Assembly: GCA_031281025.1 (NCBI GenBank)
Contig: JAITFY010000028.1
Location: 1 to 61,345, forward strand
DNA from: Treponema sp.
GTDB taxonomy: Bacteria; Spirochaetota; Spirochaetia; Treponematales; Breznakiellaceae
Direction: 5' to 3'
Length of the DNA: 61,345 nucleotides
The first letter of the stretch is position 1. Each line of letters opens with the position of its first letter. The notes below the pieces were generated by a model. The model did no database searches. It saw nothing but the letters and a program-made list of their open reading frames with translations, and was not told the DNA's origin. The position numbers and the translations under genes are program-made. Positions 8,742 through 17,180 of this stretch are shown piece after piece.

Positions 8742-11522
8742 ATGAGTAATACTGAAACAACGGTTGCTCAACCAGTTGAACAACCAGCAAATACAAAAAG
8801 CGACCGCGCTGCTTCCCTCTTAAAAAATCTGCAGGAAACGTTAAATGAAGAAAAATGGACAAGAGCGAGTCTTGGTAATTATTCAACTAACCAGTTTAAA
8901 GAACTGGACGATATTCTTAAAACAGCCCGCGAAGAAAAAGTATTAAACGAATTAAAGAAAAGCTGCGATGATCATCTAACACACACAAGAAACAGTCTTA
9001 TTGCATTATACCTTTCTGGCATGATTTCTCTTTCCCGTCAGATTATCGATGATGCCGCCATAATCAATCTTGTATCGATCTTTTTGGATAACCATAAATG
9101 GAACATTGTAAAATACCTTTGCGAAAGAATACTTGATTATGGCGAATCAAAATATGCACTGCGCACTCTTGCCGATTGTTACAAAAACGACAACGAAGAA
9201 GAAAAAATTTTGAGCGTTTGGGAAAGGCTGGTAAAAGCAGATAACGTAGACCTGGAAGAAGCGGATATTGCCAAATCAATTGCAGAACATTACGAAAAAC
9301 ATGGAAACAAAGATGAAACAATAGACTATTATAAAAAATCCCTTCACCGTTATATTCACAAAAAAAATTATGCAAACATAAAAGAAGTTTGGGAAAAACT
9401 TATCAGTATTAATTCAGAAGATATCGATTTCTTTTTGCATATTCAGAAAAAAATCGCCAAAACAATCAGCGAAGACAAGGCGGTTATTTTACTTAATGAA
9501 CTTTACTTAAAATATAAAGAAAAAGATATTGATATCGCAATTAACATCATTAAAATTATTCTTGAATATGACGAAAGAGACATGCACGGACGCAGGGAAA
9601 TTATTGAATGTTTCAAAAAGAAATACGCTTCCCACAGCCAGCTGGAAGAATATATCCGTGTATCCAATCTTTCGCAAAGTTATCGCGCTGTCCATCAGGC
9701 AATTGCAGATTTTGAAAAACACATTGCATTTGACAGGGGGAATTTTGTCTACCACCGTACATGGGGTGTAGGCCGTATTGCAAGCATAGTGGGCGACGAA
9801 ATAACCATAGATTTTTCAAAAAAACGAGGACATTCAATGTCACTTAAAATGGCTGTTGATGCTCTTCAAACACTTTCCAAAAACCATATTTGGGTTTTAA
9901 AAGCAACTAAACAAAAAGACGACCTTAGAAAAAAAATAAAAGACAACGAAGCTAATATTATTTGGGCTTTAAAAACAATACTGCGAAGTTTTGGCAAAGC
10001 AGACATGAAAACCATCAAAGCGGAATTATCCCCTGCCCTGCTTTCGCCGGGAGAATGGACAACATGGAGTTCAAAGGCGCGTGATATTTTAAAGTCTAAC
10101 CCTGACTTTGCAGTAAGCCCTGATAACAAAGATGTATTCATAGTCCGCACAAGGCCTGTAAGCGTTACGGAAAAACTTTACAACGAATTCAGCGCAATGC
10201 GGAATTTCTACGATAAAGTTTCCGCTATTCGTGATTATGTAAATAACAAAAATGCCCTGAGCGATTCGGAATTGTTTTCCGAAATGTTTTCATACTTTAC
10301 AGGTTTCTTGCGTACTACAAGCCAAAATGCAGAACATGCTATAGCATCCTTTTTATTGATAAATGAACTTTCCGCCAATAAAAATTACACACACCTTAAA
10401 TCTGCCATACATTTAAGTTTTGCAGATATATTCTCTAAAATAAAAAATGTTCCCGTTTTGTTTAAAAACTTAAAAGATACAAAACTAAAAAATGAATTTT
10501 TAAACAACATAAAACTTTATATTCCGCATTGGCCGGATATTTACATTAAACTGTTTCCTGTTTGTCAGATTGTTTCAATTACAGAACAGCTGGAAGAAGC
10601 CGGTTTAAATGACAAGCTTTCTATCTTATGCAACGAATGTTTTGAAAATTTACGCGACTTTAGAGAAGCTGTTATTTGGATTTACAAAACTTCCAGACAC
10701 AAAGACTGGTTTAAAGCCGCTAATATTGACATAGAAAAACAGCTAATTTCTTTAATAAATATTCTTGATATTACCTACCGTGATATCGAAAACAACAAAG
10801 ATACCGTAGAAAACAGGAAACTCAATAAAACTGTGCATAACATCCTCTTTAAAGATGGGGAGCTAACAACATTTATTGACAATGCCGACGAAGATACAAT
10901 TACAGAATTTTTCACTTTTATAAACGGCGTAAAAGATTTAGACCCGCAGGATAAGTTAAATCTAAAATCACGAATTCTGGATAAAAACCCCAGCTTTAAA
11001 TTCTTTGGTGAAACCGAAAAAAAAGTATCCAGAGGGCTTTTAGTCACTCAGTCCATGTACGAAGAAAAAAGAAAACAGCTTAAACATATCATGGACGTTG
11101 AAGTTCCGGAAAACTCAAAAGATATCGAATATGCCCGCTCGCTTGGCGATTTAAGGGAAAATGCCGAGTACAAGGCCGCAAAAGAAAAACAGGAACAACT
11201 TAATTCGCAAGTAGCAAAACTTAAAGCAGATATCGAAAGAGCGCAGCTCTTTGATCCTCAATCGGTTAATATATCAAAGGTGTCTTTTGGTACAAAAGTA
11301 GTCCTTTTTAACGAAATGGAAAGAAAACAGGAAGAATACACCATTTTGGGCCCATGGGAATCTGACCCAAATAATAATATTATTTCCTATCTTTCTCCGT
11401 TTGGCAGTGCTATACTTAATAAAGTCGAAGGAGAAAAAATGGATTTTGCAATTAACGAATTTGCCATAGAAGAAGAAAAAATATCCTATTTAGTAGAAAA
11501 AATAACGAAAGCAGACTTTTAA
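8742..11522 (+). CDS. greA: Transcription elongation factor GreA with long helical-repeat N-terminus (spirochete type)
   Basis: GreA enters the RNA polymerase secondary channel and stimulates transcript cleavage after backtracking. Only the last 155 of 926 residues form canonical GreA: a coiled coil with the catalytic tip GDLRENAEY (acidic D and E present) and then the FKBP-like domain. The preceding 770 residues are mostly helical repeats. Within them, residues 327-390 (FDRGNFVYHRTWGVGRI and following) resemble the beta-rich RNA-polymerase-interacting domain of CarD/TRCF. T. pallidum TP0019 has the same oversized architecture, while typical GreA is about 158 residues. The start has a clear ribosome-binding site (AGGAG). 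It sits in an operon with the TPR-like gene before it and the VWA gene 24 bases after it. Confidence 0.92.
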   Translation: MSNTETTVAQPVEQPANTKSDRAASLLKNLQETLNEEKWTRASLGNYSTNQFKELDDILKTAREEKVLNELKKSCDDHLTHTRNSLIALYLSGMISLSRQIIDDAAIINLVSIFLDNHKWNIVKYLCERILDYGESKYALRTLADCYKNDNEEEKILSVWERLVKADNVDLEEADIAKSIAEHYEKHGNKDETIDYYKKSLHRYIHKKNYANIKEVWEKLISINSEDIDFFLHIQKKIAKTISEDKAVILLNELYLKYKEKDIDIAINIIKIILEYDERDMHGRREIIECFKKKYASHSQLEEYIRVSNLSQSYRAVHQAIADFEKHIAFDRGNFVYHRTWGVGRIASIVGDEITIDFSKKRGHSMSLKMAVDALQTLSKNHIWVLKATKQKDDLRKKIKDNEANIIWALKTILRSFGKADMKTIKAELSPALLSPGEWTTWSSKARDILKSNPDFAVSPDNKDVFIVRTRPVSVTEKLYNEFSAMRNFYDKVSAIRDYVNNKNALSDSELFSEMFSYFTGFLRTTSQNAEHAIASFLLINELSANKNYTHLKSAIHLSFADIFSKIKNVPVLFKNLKDTKLKNEFLNNIKLYIPHWPDIYIKLFPVCQIVSITEQLEEAGLNDKLSILCNECFENLRDFREAVIWIYKTSRHKDWFKAANIDIEKQLISLINILDITYRDIENNKDTVENRKLNKTVHNILFKDGELTTFIDNADEDTITEFFTFINGVKDLDPQDKLNLKSRILDKNPSFKFFGETEKKVSRGLLVTQSMYEEKRKQLKHIMDVEVPENSKDIEYARSLGDLRENAEYKAAKEKQEQLNSQVAKLKADIERAQLFDPQSVNISKVSFGTKVVLFNEMERKQEEYTILGPWESDPNNNIISYLSPFGSAILNKVEGEKMDFAINEFAIEEEKISYLVEKITKADF

Positions 11523-11546
11523 AAAAAGTTTAAAGGGGTTGAAAAT

Positions 11547-12965
11547 ATGAAAAGAAGCATATTTACAGTAATAATTCTTTGTGTTTTGTTTTGTACATTT
11601 GTTGATTGGGCTTTCACTCAAAATACAACTCCAGTAGACCTTGTACTTATTTTGGATTCTTCTGCTGCTATGAGTTCATCTTACGAAAATGTTAATAACT
11701 ATTTAACAGGTCCTTTTTTATCGGAGTTTTTAAGAGTTGGAGACACTTTCCATTTAATTGCTTTTTCCGCAGCTCCAAGGCTGGATGTCGCACGTCGTGT
11801 AATTGGCGTTGGAGACGTAGAAACAATAATAGGGCGTATTTTGTTACAGTACCCTGTAGAAGTTGGCAGCAATCCGTCAGCTGCCATAACCTTCGCAGAA
11901 CGATACATTGCTACTTTGCCTTCCCGTCCCAACAAGATAGTGCTTGTCTCCAGCGTTAGCGCCGAAACCAGCAATCTTGTTACTTCTGCAAGACAGCGTT
12001 TGCAGGCCAATACTACAATTGACTTTATACAGGTGACTCCAGGTCAGCCCCTGTCCAATCTGCCTTCTTCTGGCCGCGCTCAGATTGCTCCACGGACTGA
12101 ACCCCCAACCACCATCGAAAGAACTGACGTAAGAACTGACATAATTGAAACGCAGCAAACAGAAGAAACTGATTCACAGGCAACGCAAGAAATCGAATCT
12201 ATGGAAATTATCGAAACCGGTGAAACACAGGAAGGTATAGAACATTTACAGGAAGATGTAGTTGCCGGAACAGAAACCACTCTACCGGGTTTTCAAGTCA
12301 CTGTTCCACAGGAATCAAATGAAAGCTTTGCATCGTCTTTTACATTTATCATTATTATCATAATCGTTATATTGCTTATTCTGGGACTTATTATTTTTCT
12401 GCTTACACGAAGATTGGGTTCAAGCCCCAATCGTGTAATGTATCAGGTTGCTTCTTCCGGTTCAGAACCAGAAGAAAGGTTTAAGGATCACAGTAAAGAC
12501 CTTGAAAGTTTTGCATCAGGTACAGCCAGACGCACAACCCCATACGAAGACCGTCCTGTTAAAACCGATGACAGTAAAACAGTTTATATAAATCCATCCG
12601 GGCCGCTTGTACTGAATCTTTTTGTTGAAGAACAGGCAACAATCGGAAAACGTAATATTCACTCCCTAAAATCCGGTTATAACCTGACAGTTGGCGGCGG
12701 AAAATCCGATGATTACCATATTTTCCTTGTTCCTATGCCTTCGAATCTTGGAATTATCCGCAGAGACGGAAGCAAGCTGACGTTCATTCCACGCAAGCCT
12801 AAATATTTTCCGGAACTTGGCTCAAAAGAATTAAAGGACTGTATAAATAAAACCATTCGCATTGTTTCCGACAAAAAGTTTGAAATTCGTTTTAGGTTTG
12901 AAAAATACGAAGACCCGTTGGCTGCATTAAATCGTTTGCTCAATTCAATTAAAGTGCCGGGCTGA
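11547..12965 (+). CDS. Membrane-anchored von Willebrand factor A-domain protein
   Basis: A 472-residue protein with a signal peptide (residues 1-24) and a VWA domain over roughly 29-165. A Thr/Glu-rich linker covers 185-260, a transmembrane helix 266-287, and a cytoplasmic tail of 185 residues follows. The metal-binding MIDAS motif is degenerate: D37-S-S-A-A rather than DxSxS, so metal-dependent ligand binding may be weakened. The end of the tail is beta-rich and recalls FHA folds, but I cannot assign it. Topology is periplasmic VWA with a cytoplasmic tail. It lies 24 bases after greA behind GGGG at a plausible ribosome-binding distance, and its 3' end overlaps the convergent dihydroorotase gene by 17 bases. 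The ligand is unknown. Confidence 0.78.
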   Translation: MKRSIFTVIILCVLFCTFVDWAFTQNTTPVDLVLILDSSAAMSSSYENVNNYLTGPFLSEFLRVGDTFHLIAFSAAPRLDVARRVIGVGDVETIIGRILLQYPVEVGSNPSAAITFAERYIATLPSRPNKIVLVSSVSAETSNLVTSARQRLQANTTIDFIQVTPGQPLSNLPSSGRAQIAPRTEPPTTIERTDVRTDIIETQQTEETDSQATQEIESMEIIETGETQEGIEHLQEDVVAGTETTLPGFQVTVPQESNESFASSFTFIIIIIIVILLILGLIIFLLTRRLGSSPNRVMYQVASSGSEPEERFKDHSKDLESFASGTARRTTPYEDRPVKTDDSKTVYINPSGPLVLNLFVEEQATIGKRNIHSLKSGYNLTVGGGKSDDYHIFLVPMPSNLGIIRRDGSKLTFIPRKPKYFPELGSKELKDCINKTIRIVSDKKFEIRFRFEKYEDPLAALNRLLNSIKVPG

Positions 12966-14298
12966 TCAGGGTACCGTAACCTTTTTTCCCTGTAAGTTTG
13001 CCGTCTTTCATTACAAAATTTCCTCTTACAATTGTAGCAACAGGGGCTCCCTGTACTTCCATTCCGTCATAAGGGCTGGTTTTACTTTTTGAGTGTAAAT
13101 CGCTATAACGAATTGTTTTTTTTACATTCATGTCAACGATTGTAATATCTGCGTCAGCGCCGGGAAGGAGGTTTCCCTTTCTGTGGTAGATACCCCAAAT
13201 TTTTGCCGGCGCTTCGCTGCAAAGACGTACAATATCGTTTAGGGAAAGATTCCCTTTGTTTACTTCGTTTAATAAAAGCGGGAGCATAGTTTCCACTCCA
13301 CAAAGGCCTGCCGGCGCTTCCCAAAGCGGAAGCGATTTTTCCTCTATTGTATGGGGAGCATGGTCAGACGCTATCATATCGATGATTCCCTCAGAAAGCG
13401 CCTGCCAAAGTCCATCACAATGCGTTTCATCCCTTAAAGGGGGATATACCTTATGTACTTCCCCTTGCGAATTTGTCAACAAAAGATAATGGGGGCATGT
13501 TTCTACAGTTACATCCGGTGTATTGGGCGCTTCGATTTGTCTAGCTTCGTCTATCATGGAAATACCGTCTGCAGATGTTACGTGAAGAATATGTATCTTT
13601 GCCTTTGAATGTATTGCAAAATTAATTGCAGCTTTTATTGCATAAACTTCGGATATAACAGGCCTTGCATAATCCAGCCAAAAACCATCAGGCGAATCAG
13701 TTTCTTTTTTTGCAACTTCGGTAAAATTTTGATTTATCTCGGTTGTTTCGCAATGAAAACAAACACGGCTTCCTAAACTTGCGCTTTTTTCCATTTGTTT
13801 CATCAAAATAGGAGGAGAAGGAAATGTTAAATCACCTGTAGAAGCTGCAAGAAAAACCTTAAAACCAAGCGCTCCTGCTTTTTTTAGTTCTTCCATTTCG
13901 CTTAAATTATCATTGTTTAAAAGCGCAAAAAGGGCAAAATCGATATAGGATTTTTCTTTTATTATATCAACCTTTTCATTAAAACGCCTGGCAGTGGAAG
14001 TAACTGGCATTACATTGGGCATATCCGCTATCATTGTAATTCCGCCCATCGCTGCCGAGAGGCTTCCGGTTTCAAAGTCCTCTTTTTCTGTAAGACCAGG
14101 ATCACGGAAATGTACATGCGTATCGATTATGCCAGGCAGCACATATTTACCGGCTGCATCGTAAATTTCGTCTGCTGTATCGCAGCATTCCAACTCGCCG
14201 GTTTTGGCAACAAAACCGCCGCTGACAGCAATATCACATTTTATAATTTCTTTTACCGTAACCAACGCGGCATTTTTTATAATTAAATCGTAGTGCAT
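12949..14298 (-). CDS. pyrC: Dihydroorotase (class I amidohydrolase)
   Basis: Closes N-carbamoyl-aspartate to dihydroorotate in pyrimidine synthesis. Counting from the ATG at 14298 (449 residues), the binuclear metal site is complete: H61 and H63 in HVHFRDPG, the carbamylated lysine K147 in GFKVF, H182 in FHCET, H239 in LHVTSA, and D312 in SDHAPH. The C-terminus has the usual KGxLxPGADADI beta-sandwich motif. Allantoinase is the main alternative, since both families share these motifs. HVHFRDPG and the nearby uracil permease favour dihydroorotase. A longer frame begins at 14343 but would overlap yhhN; the ATG at 14298 lies four bases after the yhhN stop and matches the family N-terminus. The 3' end overlaps the convergent VWA gene. 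Confidence 0.85.
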   Translation of the reverse strand: MHYDLIIKNAALVTVKEIIKCDIAVSGGFVAKTGELECCDTADEIYDAAGKYVLPGIIDTHVHFRDPGLTEKEDFETGSLSAAMGGITMIADMPNVMPVTSTARRFNEKVDIIKEKSYIDFALFALLNNDNLSEMEELKKAGALGFKVFLAASTGDLTFPSPPILMKQMEKSASLGSRVCFHCETTEINQNFTEVAKKETDSPDGFWLDYARPVISEVYAIKAAINFAIHSKAKIHILHVTSADGISMIDEARQIEAPNTPDVTVETCPHYLLLTNSQGEVHKVYPPLRDETHCDGLWQALSEGIIDMIASDHAPHTIEEKSLPLWEAPAGLCGVETMLPLLLNEVNKGNLSLNDIVRLCSEAPAKIWGIYHRKGNLLPGADADITIVDMNVKKTIRYSDLHSKSKTSPYDGMEVQGAPVATIVRGNFVMKDGKLTGKKGYGTLISPAL

Positions 14299-14302
14299 AT
14301 CT

Positions 14303-14977
14303 TTATAATAACAACAGTCCAATAATAATTTTTGCCTGAGCAATTATATAAAAATACATTATTAAAACAGATGCCGATATTTTGATTTTTCTAAATGTAT
14401 AATAAGCAAGAACCGTATCCGAAATCATAAAACAAAAACATCCTGATAAAATAAGGAGTCCTGCAAGGCCTGGATTGAAAAGAAAAACCTGAAACCCAAT
14501 AAGATTCATAACCACTAAAACAGTCATGTAAAGAATTACTGGAAGCCGCAAACCTTTAACAGGTTTTACAAGACGGAATACAACCATAGCCAATACAAAT
14601 ACAACGGGAATAAAAACCAATATAGAAGCAATATCTAATTTTAATGCAAGTCTTTCAAAATAGAAAAACCCAAGTATGTATAAAAATGAAGCAATATAAA
14701 ACAGGTGGCCTGTTAAAAAAGAAGTAAGTCCAAGCAAAAAATTAGTTTTATTTTTTCCCTTAATAAGCAATACATCCCCAATCCACCCAAAAACAAGCGC
14801 AAAAACAGGTAAGAGGTATTTATTTGCTCCGCCGCTTGCGATATATGCAGCAAGAAGAAGCGGGACGATAAAACATTTACTAATCATCCTGAGTATCTTT
14901 AATTTTAGAATAATAGCCAAAATATGAAAGACACTTATAAATGCAAATGAAATAAATAATAGCTGTACTGTATTCAT
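14303..14977 (-). CDS. YhhN family membrane protein (lysoplasmalogenase-like)
   Basis: A 224-residue protein with about eight transmembrane helices and no large soluble domain. It carries the family signature in GWIGDVLLIKG and FLTGHLFYIASF. YhhN relatives include TMEM86 lysoplasmalogenases, which cleave the vinyl-ether bond of lysoplasmalogens. Treponemes and other anaerobes can contain plasmalogens, which fits, but activity is inferred. There is no Shine-Dalgarno sequence; TATAAT lies six bases before the ATG, suggesting a leaderless transcript that starts inside the end of comF. Dihydroorotase follows four bases downstream. Confidence 0.8.
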   Translation of the reverse strand: MNTVQLLFISFAFISVFHILAIILKLKILRMISKCFIVPLLLAAYIASGGANKYLLPVFALVFGWIGDVLLIKGKNKTNFLLGLTSFLTGHLFYIASFLYILGFFYFERLALKLDIASILVFIPVVFVLAMVVFRLVKPVKGLRLPVILYMTVLVVMNLIGFQVFLFNPGLAGLLILSGCFCFMISDTVLAYYTFRKIKISASVLIMYFYIIAQAKIIIGLLLL

Positions 14978-14983
14978 ACATTA

Positions 14984-15012
14984 ATTATATATTAGTCATA
15001 AAATAAACACAA
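14984..15012 (-). promoter_or_regulatory. Promoter of yhhN (leaderless type)
   Basis: Minus strand: TTGTGT (15007-15012), 17 bases, TATAAT (14984-14989), then six bases to the ATG at 14977. It overlaps the 3' end of comF. No ribosome-binding site is present. Confidence 0.5.
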
Positions 15013-15708
15013 TCCATATACCTTTTCTGCCCCGCCCTGTTTAAGCGCCTGCGAGCATACTTCCATAGTTGAACCTGTGGTGAATACGTCGTCAATTACA
15101 AGGACTATATTTGGAGGCGTTTTATGCAGGTAGATACGCCCTTTTAGGTTCTCTAAACGTTCAAGGCGGTTAAGTTCTTTTTGTACTTTGGATCTTTTAC
15201 GTTTCAGACAGCGGCAAATACAGAGAGCTCTGTTTTTTTTCTTTAACCGCTTTAAAAGATATTCAACCTGATCCCAGCCTAATTCCTTTATTTTTCCTGG
15301 TCTTGGCGGAACAGGTACAATTGTAATGTCCTTTAATTCACCTTCCTTTGCAAACAGCTCAAGTATTTTTTCTGCAAAAAAATCAGCAAGAAACAGGTTT
15401 TTTTTGAATTTATACTCTGTTAAAAGTTTCCGGTATTTCCCGGTATATGGAAAAAGCAGCCATAGTTTAAGAAAGCTGTTTTTTTCTGTTCCATTGCGGC
15501 ATTTAAGGCAAGTTTCAATTTCCGAAACAAGCGGTTTTCCGCACATACTACACTTATTTTCCCGATTAAGTATAATCGAAAACCGGCATTTTTCGCACAG
15601 GCTGTACTGAATCTCGGCAGGGTATATTAAACTGCCGCCGCATAAAGCGCAATTTCCCGGGAAGAGAAAATGCAGTAGCTGCAAAAATATTATTTTAAAG
15701 ATTTTCAT
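14992..15708 (-). CDS. comF: ComF-family phosphoribosyltransferase-like protein
   Basis: A 238-residue cytosolic protein with two N-terminal zinc-finger-like Cys pairs (CALCGG...CEKC and CSMCGK...CLKC, residues 21-70) and a C-terminal type I phosphoribosyltransferase fold. The PRPP loop is VIDDVFTTGST near residue 205. ComF family members are needed for DNA uptake in naturally competent bacteria, and relatives exist in non-competent ones. The start at 15708 has AAGGG only one base before the ATG, which is unusually close. It sits between uraA and yhhN on the same strand, which could also suggest a nucleobase-salvage role. No other competence gene is nearby. Confidence 0.85.
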   Translation of the reverse strand: MKIFKIIFLQLLHFLFPGNCALCGGSLIYPAEIQYSLCEKCRFSIILNRENKCSMCGKPLVSEIETCLKCRNGTEKNSFLKLWLLFPYTGKYRKLLTEYKFKKNLFLADFFAEKILELFAKEGELKDITIVPVPPRPGKIKELGWDQVEYLLKRLKKKNRALCICRCLKRKRSKVQKELNRLERLENLKGRIYLHKTPPNIVLVIDDVFTTGSTMEVCSQALKQGGAEKVYGLCLFYD

Positions 15709-15774
15709 ACCCTTATATGGGTGTGCACATGCGTGGTGCTTGACCGAAAATAAAAGTTTTTTGAAAATATTTTT

Positions 15775-15832
15775 CCACGAATTAAACGAATTAACACGAA
15801 TTATTTTTTATTTAATCCGCGTTAATCCGTGG
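15775..15832. repeat. Imperfect palindromic intergenic repeat (CCACGAATTAA family)
   Basis: The plus strand starts CCACGAATTAAACG and ends TTAATCCGTGG. The arms pair over about 20 bases with several G-U pairs, and one arm has an extra 9-base unit. It lies in the 138-base gap between the uraA stop and the comF start. It has no U-run on either strand, so it is not a clean terminator. Similar sequences occur at 46769-46798 and beside the hairpins at 43773-43805. Confidence 0.65.
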
Positions 15833-15846
15833 TTAGTGTTACAAAT

Positions 15847-17127
15847 CTACGCTTTTTTTGTCCTTGGAATTATCAGGTTAAGCACAATACCTACAAATGT
15901 GGCAAGAGCTATTCCGGCAAGTTCAAAACTTAAATCCTGGGTTATATTAAATGCAAGTTTTCCGCCGCCAATACCAACAACAAGGATAACCGAGGTTAGA
16001 ATTAAATTACGTTTGTCTTTGTAATCTACCCCTGCTTCTACAATTGTTCGTAAGCCTGCAGAAGCGATTATTCCAAAAAGGAGGATGGAAACTCCGCCAA
16101 GTACAGGAGTGGGTATTGTTGAAATACCTGCGCCAAACTTTGTAAAAAATGAGAGTAATACTGCAATAATTGCCGCTCCTCCTATGACCCAAGCCGAATA
16201 TACACGGGTAATTGCCATTACACCTACGTTTTCTGAGTAGGTGGTATTGGGAGGTCCGCCCCAAATTGCAGCCCAGGTTGTTGCAATGCCATCCCCTGTA
16301 AGGGTGCGGTGAAGACCTGGATTTTTGTAAAAATCCTGGCCAACTATTTTACTTGTTACAACCATATCGCCCAGATGTTCACAAATTGTAGCAAAAGAAA
16401 CAATTATAAAAATCAGTATGGGAATAATACTAAAATGTGGAACATGGAATTTTGGAAAGCCAAACCATTCTGCATCTTTTACGACTTGGAAACTAATAAT
16501 ATCGTAACCAGAACCAGGAAAAGCAAGCCCCATAAAAAGGGTAAAAATATAACCGCCAATAAGTCCTATTAAAATCGGAATGGCGCTGAAAAAACCTTTT
16601 AAAAATATATTTGAAACAATAGTTATTCCAAGCGTTACTGCCGCAATGGAAAGTGAAACAAGACTATAATTTCCACTGGAATCGTTTGATGCCATACTCA
16701 TGGCAACAGGTGCAAGGTAAAGACCAATAACAACAATTACAGAGCCAATTACAACCGGCGGCAAAACCTTATCAAGCCACCCAATACCTGTAAAACGTAC
16801 AACAGCTGCTATAAAACAATAAAATATACCTGTAATCATTGCAGCGCCCAAAGCGTAGGAAAGCCCGTGGCTTGCAGTAACTGCTATTAATGGCGCAATA
16901 AAACTAAAAGATGAGCCAAGAAAGGCCGGTACTTTGGCTCCGGTACATAAAATAAAAAGCAATGTTCCGGTTCCTGCGGTAAAAAGCGCTGTAGACGGAC
17001 TCAATCCCGTTAATAACGGGACTAAAATTGTTGCGCCAAACATTGCAAATACATGTTGAAACGATAACGGTATCCATGTAGCAATACTTGGCCTGTCATG
17101 TGGTTTTAATATTTCCATATTTTTCAT
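15847..17127 (-). CDS. uraA: Uracil/xanthine permease (NCS2 family, UraA-like)
   Basis: A 426-residue inner-membrane protein with 12-14 hydrophobic segments, the normal length for nucleobase:cation symporters of the NCS2 family. It has the family signatures GGPPNTTYSENVG and the preceding SFATICEHLGDM, including the transmembrane Glu residues that bind substrate and protons. UraA imports uracil; xanthine-type members are close, so the exact base is inferred from similarity and from the nearby dihydroorotase. The ATG at 17127 follows a strong ribosome-binding site (GGAGG). mutS ends 53 bases upstream on the same strand. Confidence 0.88.
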   Translation of the reverse strand: MKNMEILKPHDRPSIATWIPLSFQHVFAMFGATILVPLLTGLSPSTALFTAGTGTLLFILCTGAKVPAFLGSSFSFIAPLIAVTASHGLSYALGAAMITGIFYCFIAAVVRFTGIGWLDKVLPPVVIGSVIVVIGLYLAPVAMSMASNDSSGNYSLVSLSIAAVTLGITIVSNIFLKGFFSAIPILIGLIGGYIFTLFMGLAFPGSGYDIISFQVVKDAEWFGFPKFHVPHFSIIPILIFIIVSFATICEHLGDMVVTSKIVGQDFYKNPGLHRTLTGDGIATTWAAIWGGPPNTTYSENVGVMAITRVYSAWVIGGAAIIAVLLSFFTKFGAGISTIPTPVLGGVSILLFGIIASAGLRTIVEAGVDYKDKRNLILTSVILVVGIGGGKLAFNITQDLSFELAGIALATFVGIVLNLIIPRTKKA

Positions 17128-17180
17128 TGTAGTTCCTCCAGTTATAAGTGTATATGATAAATTAATAATTGGGAACTATA

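Noticed and set aside
15709-15720. A promoter with TATAAG just before comF
   Set aside because: Only three bases separate it from the ATG and no -35 is found, so it was left out.
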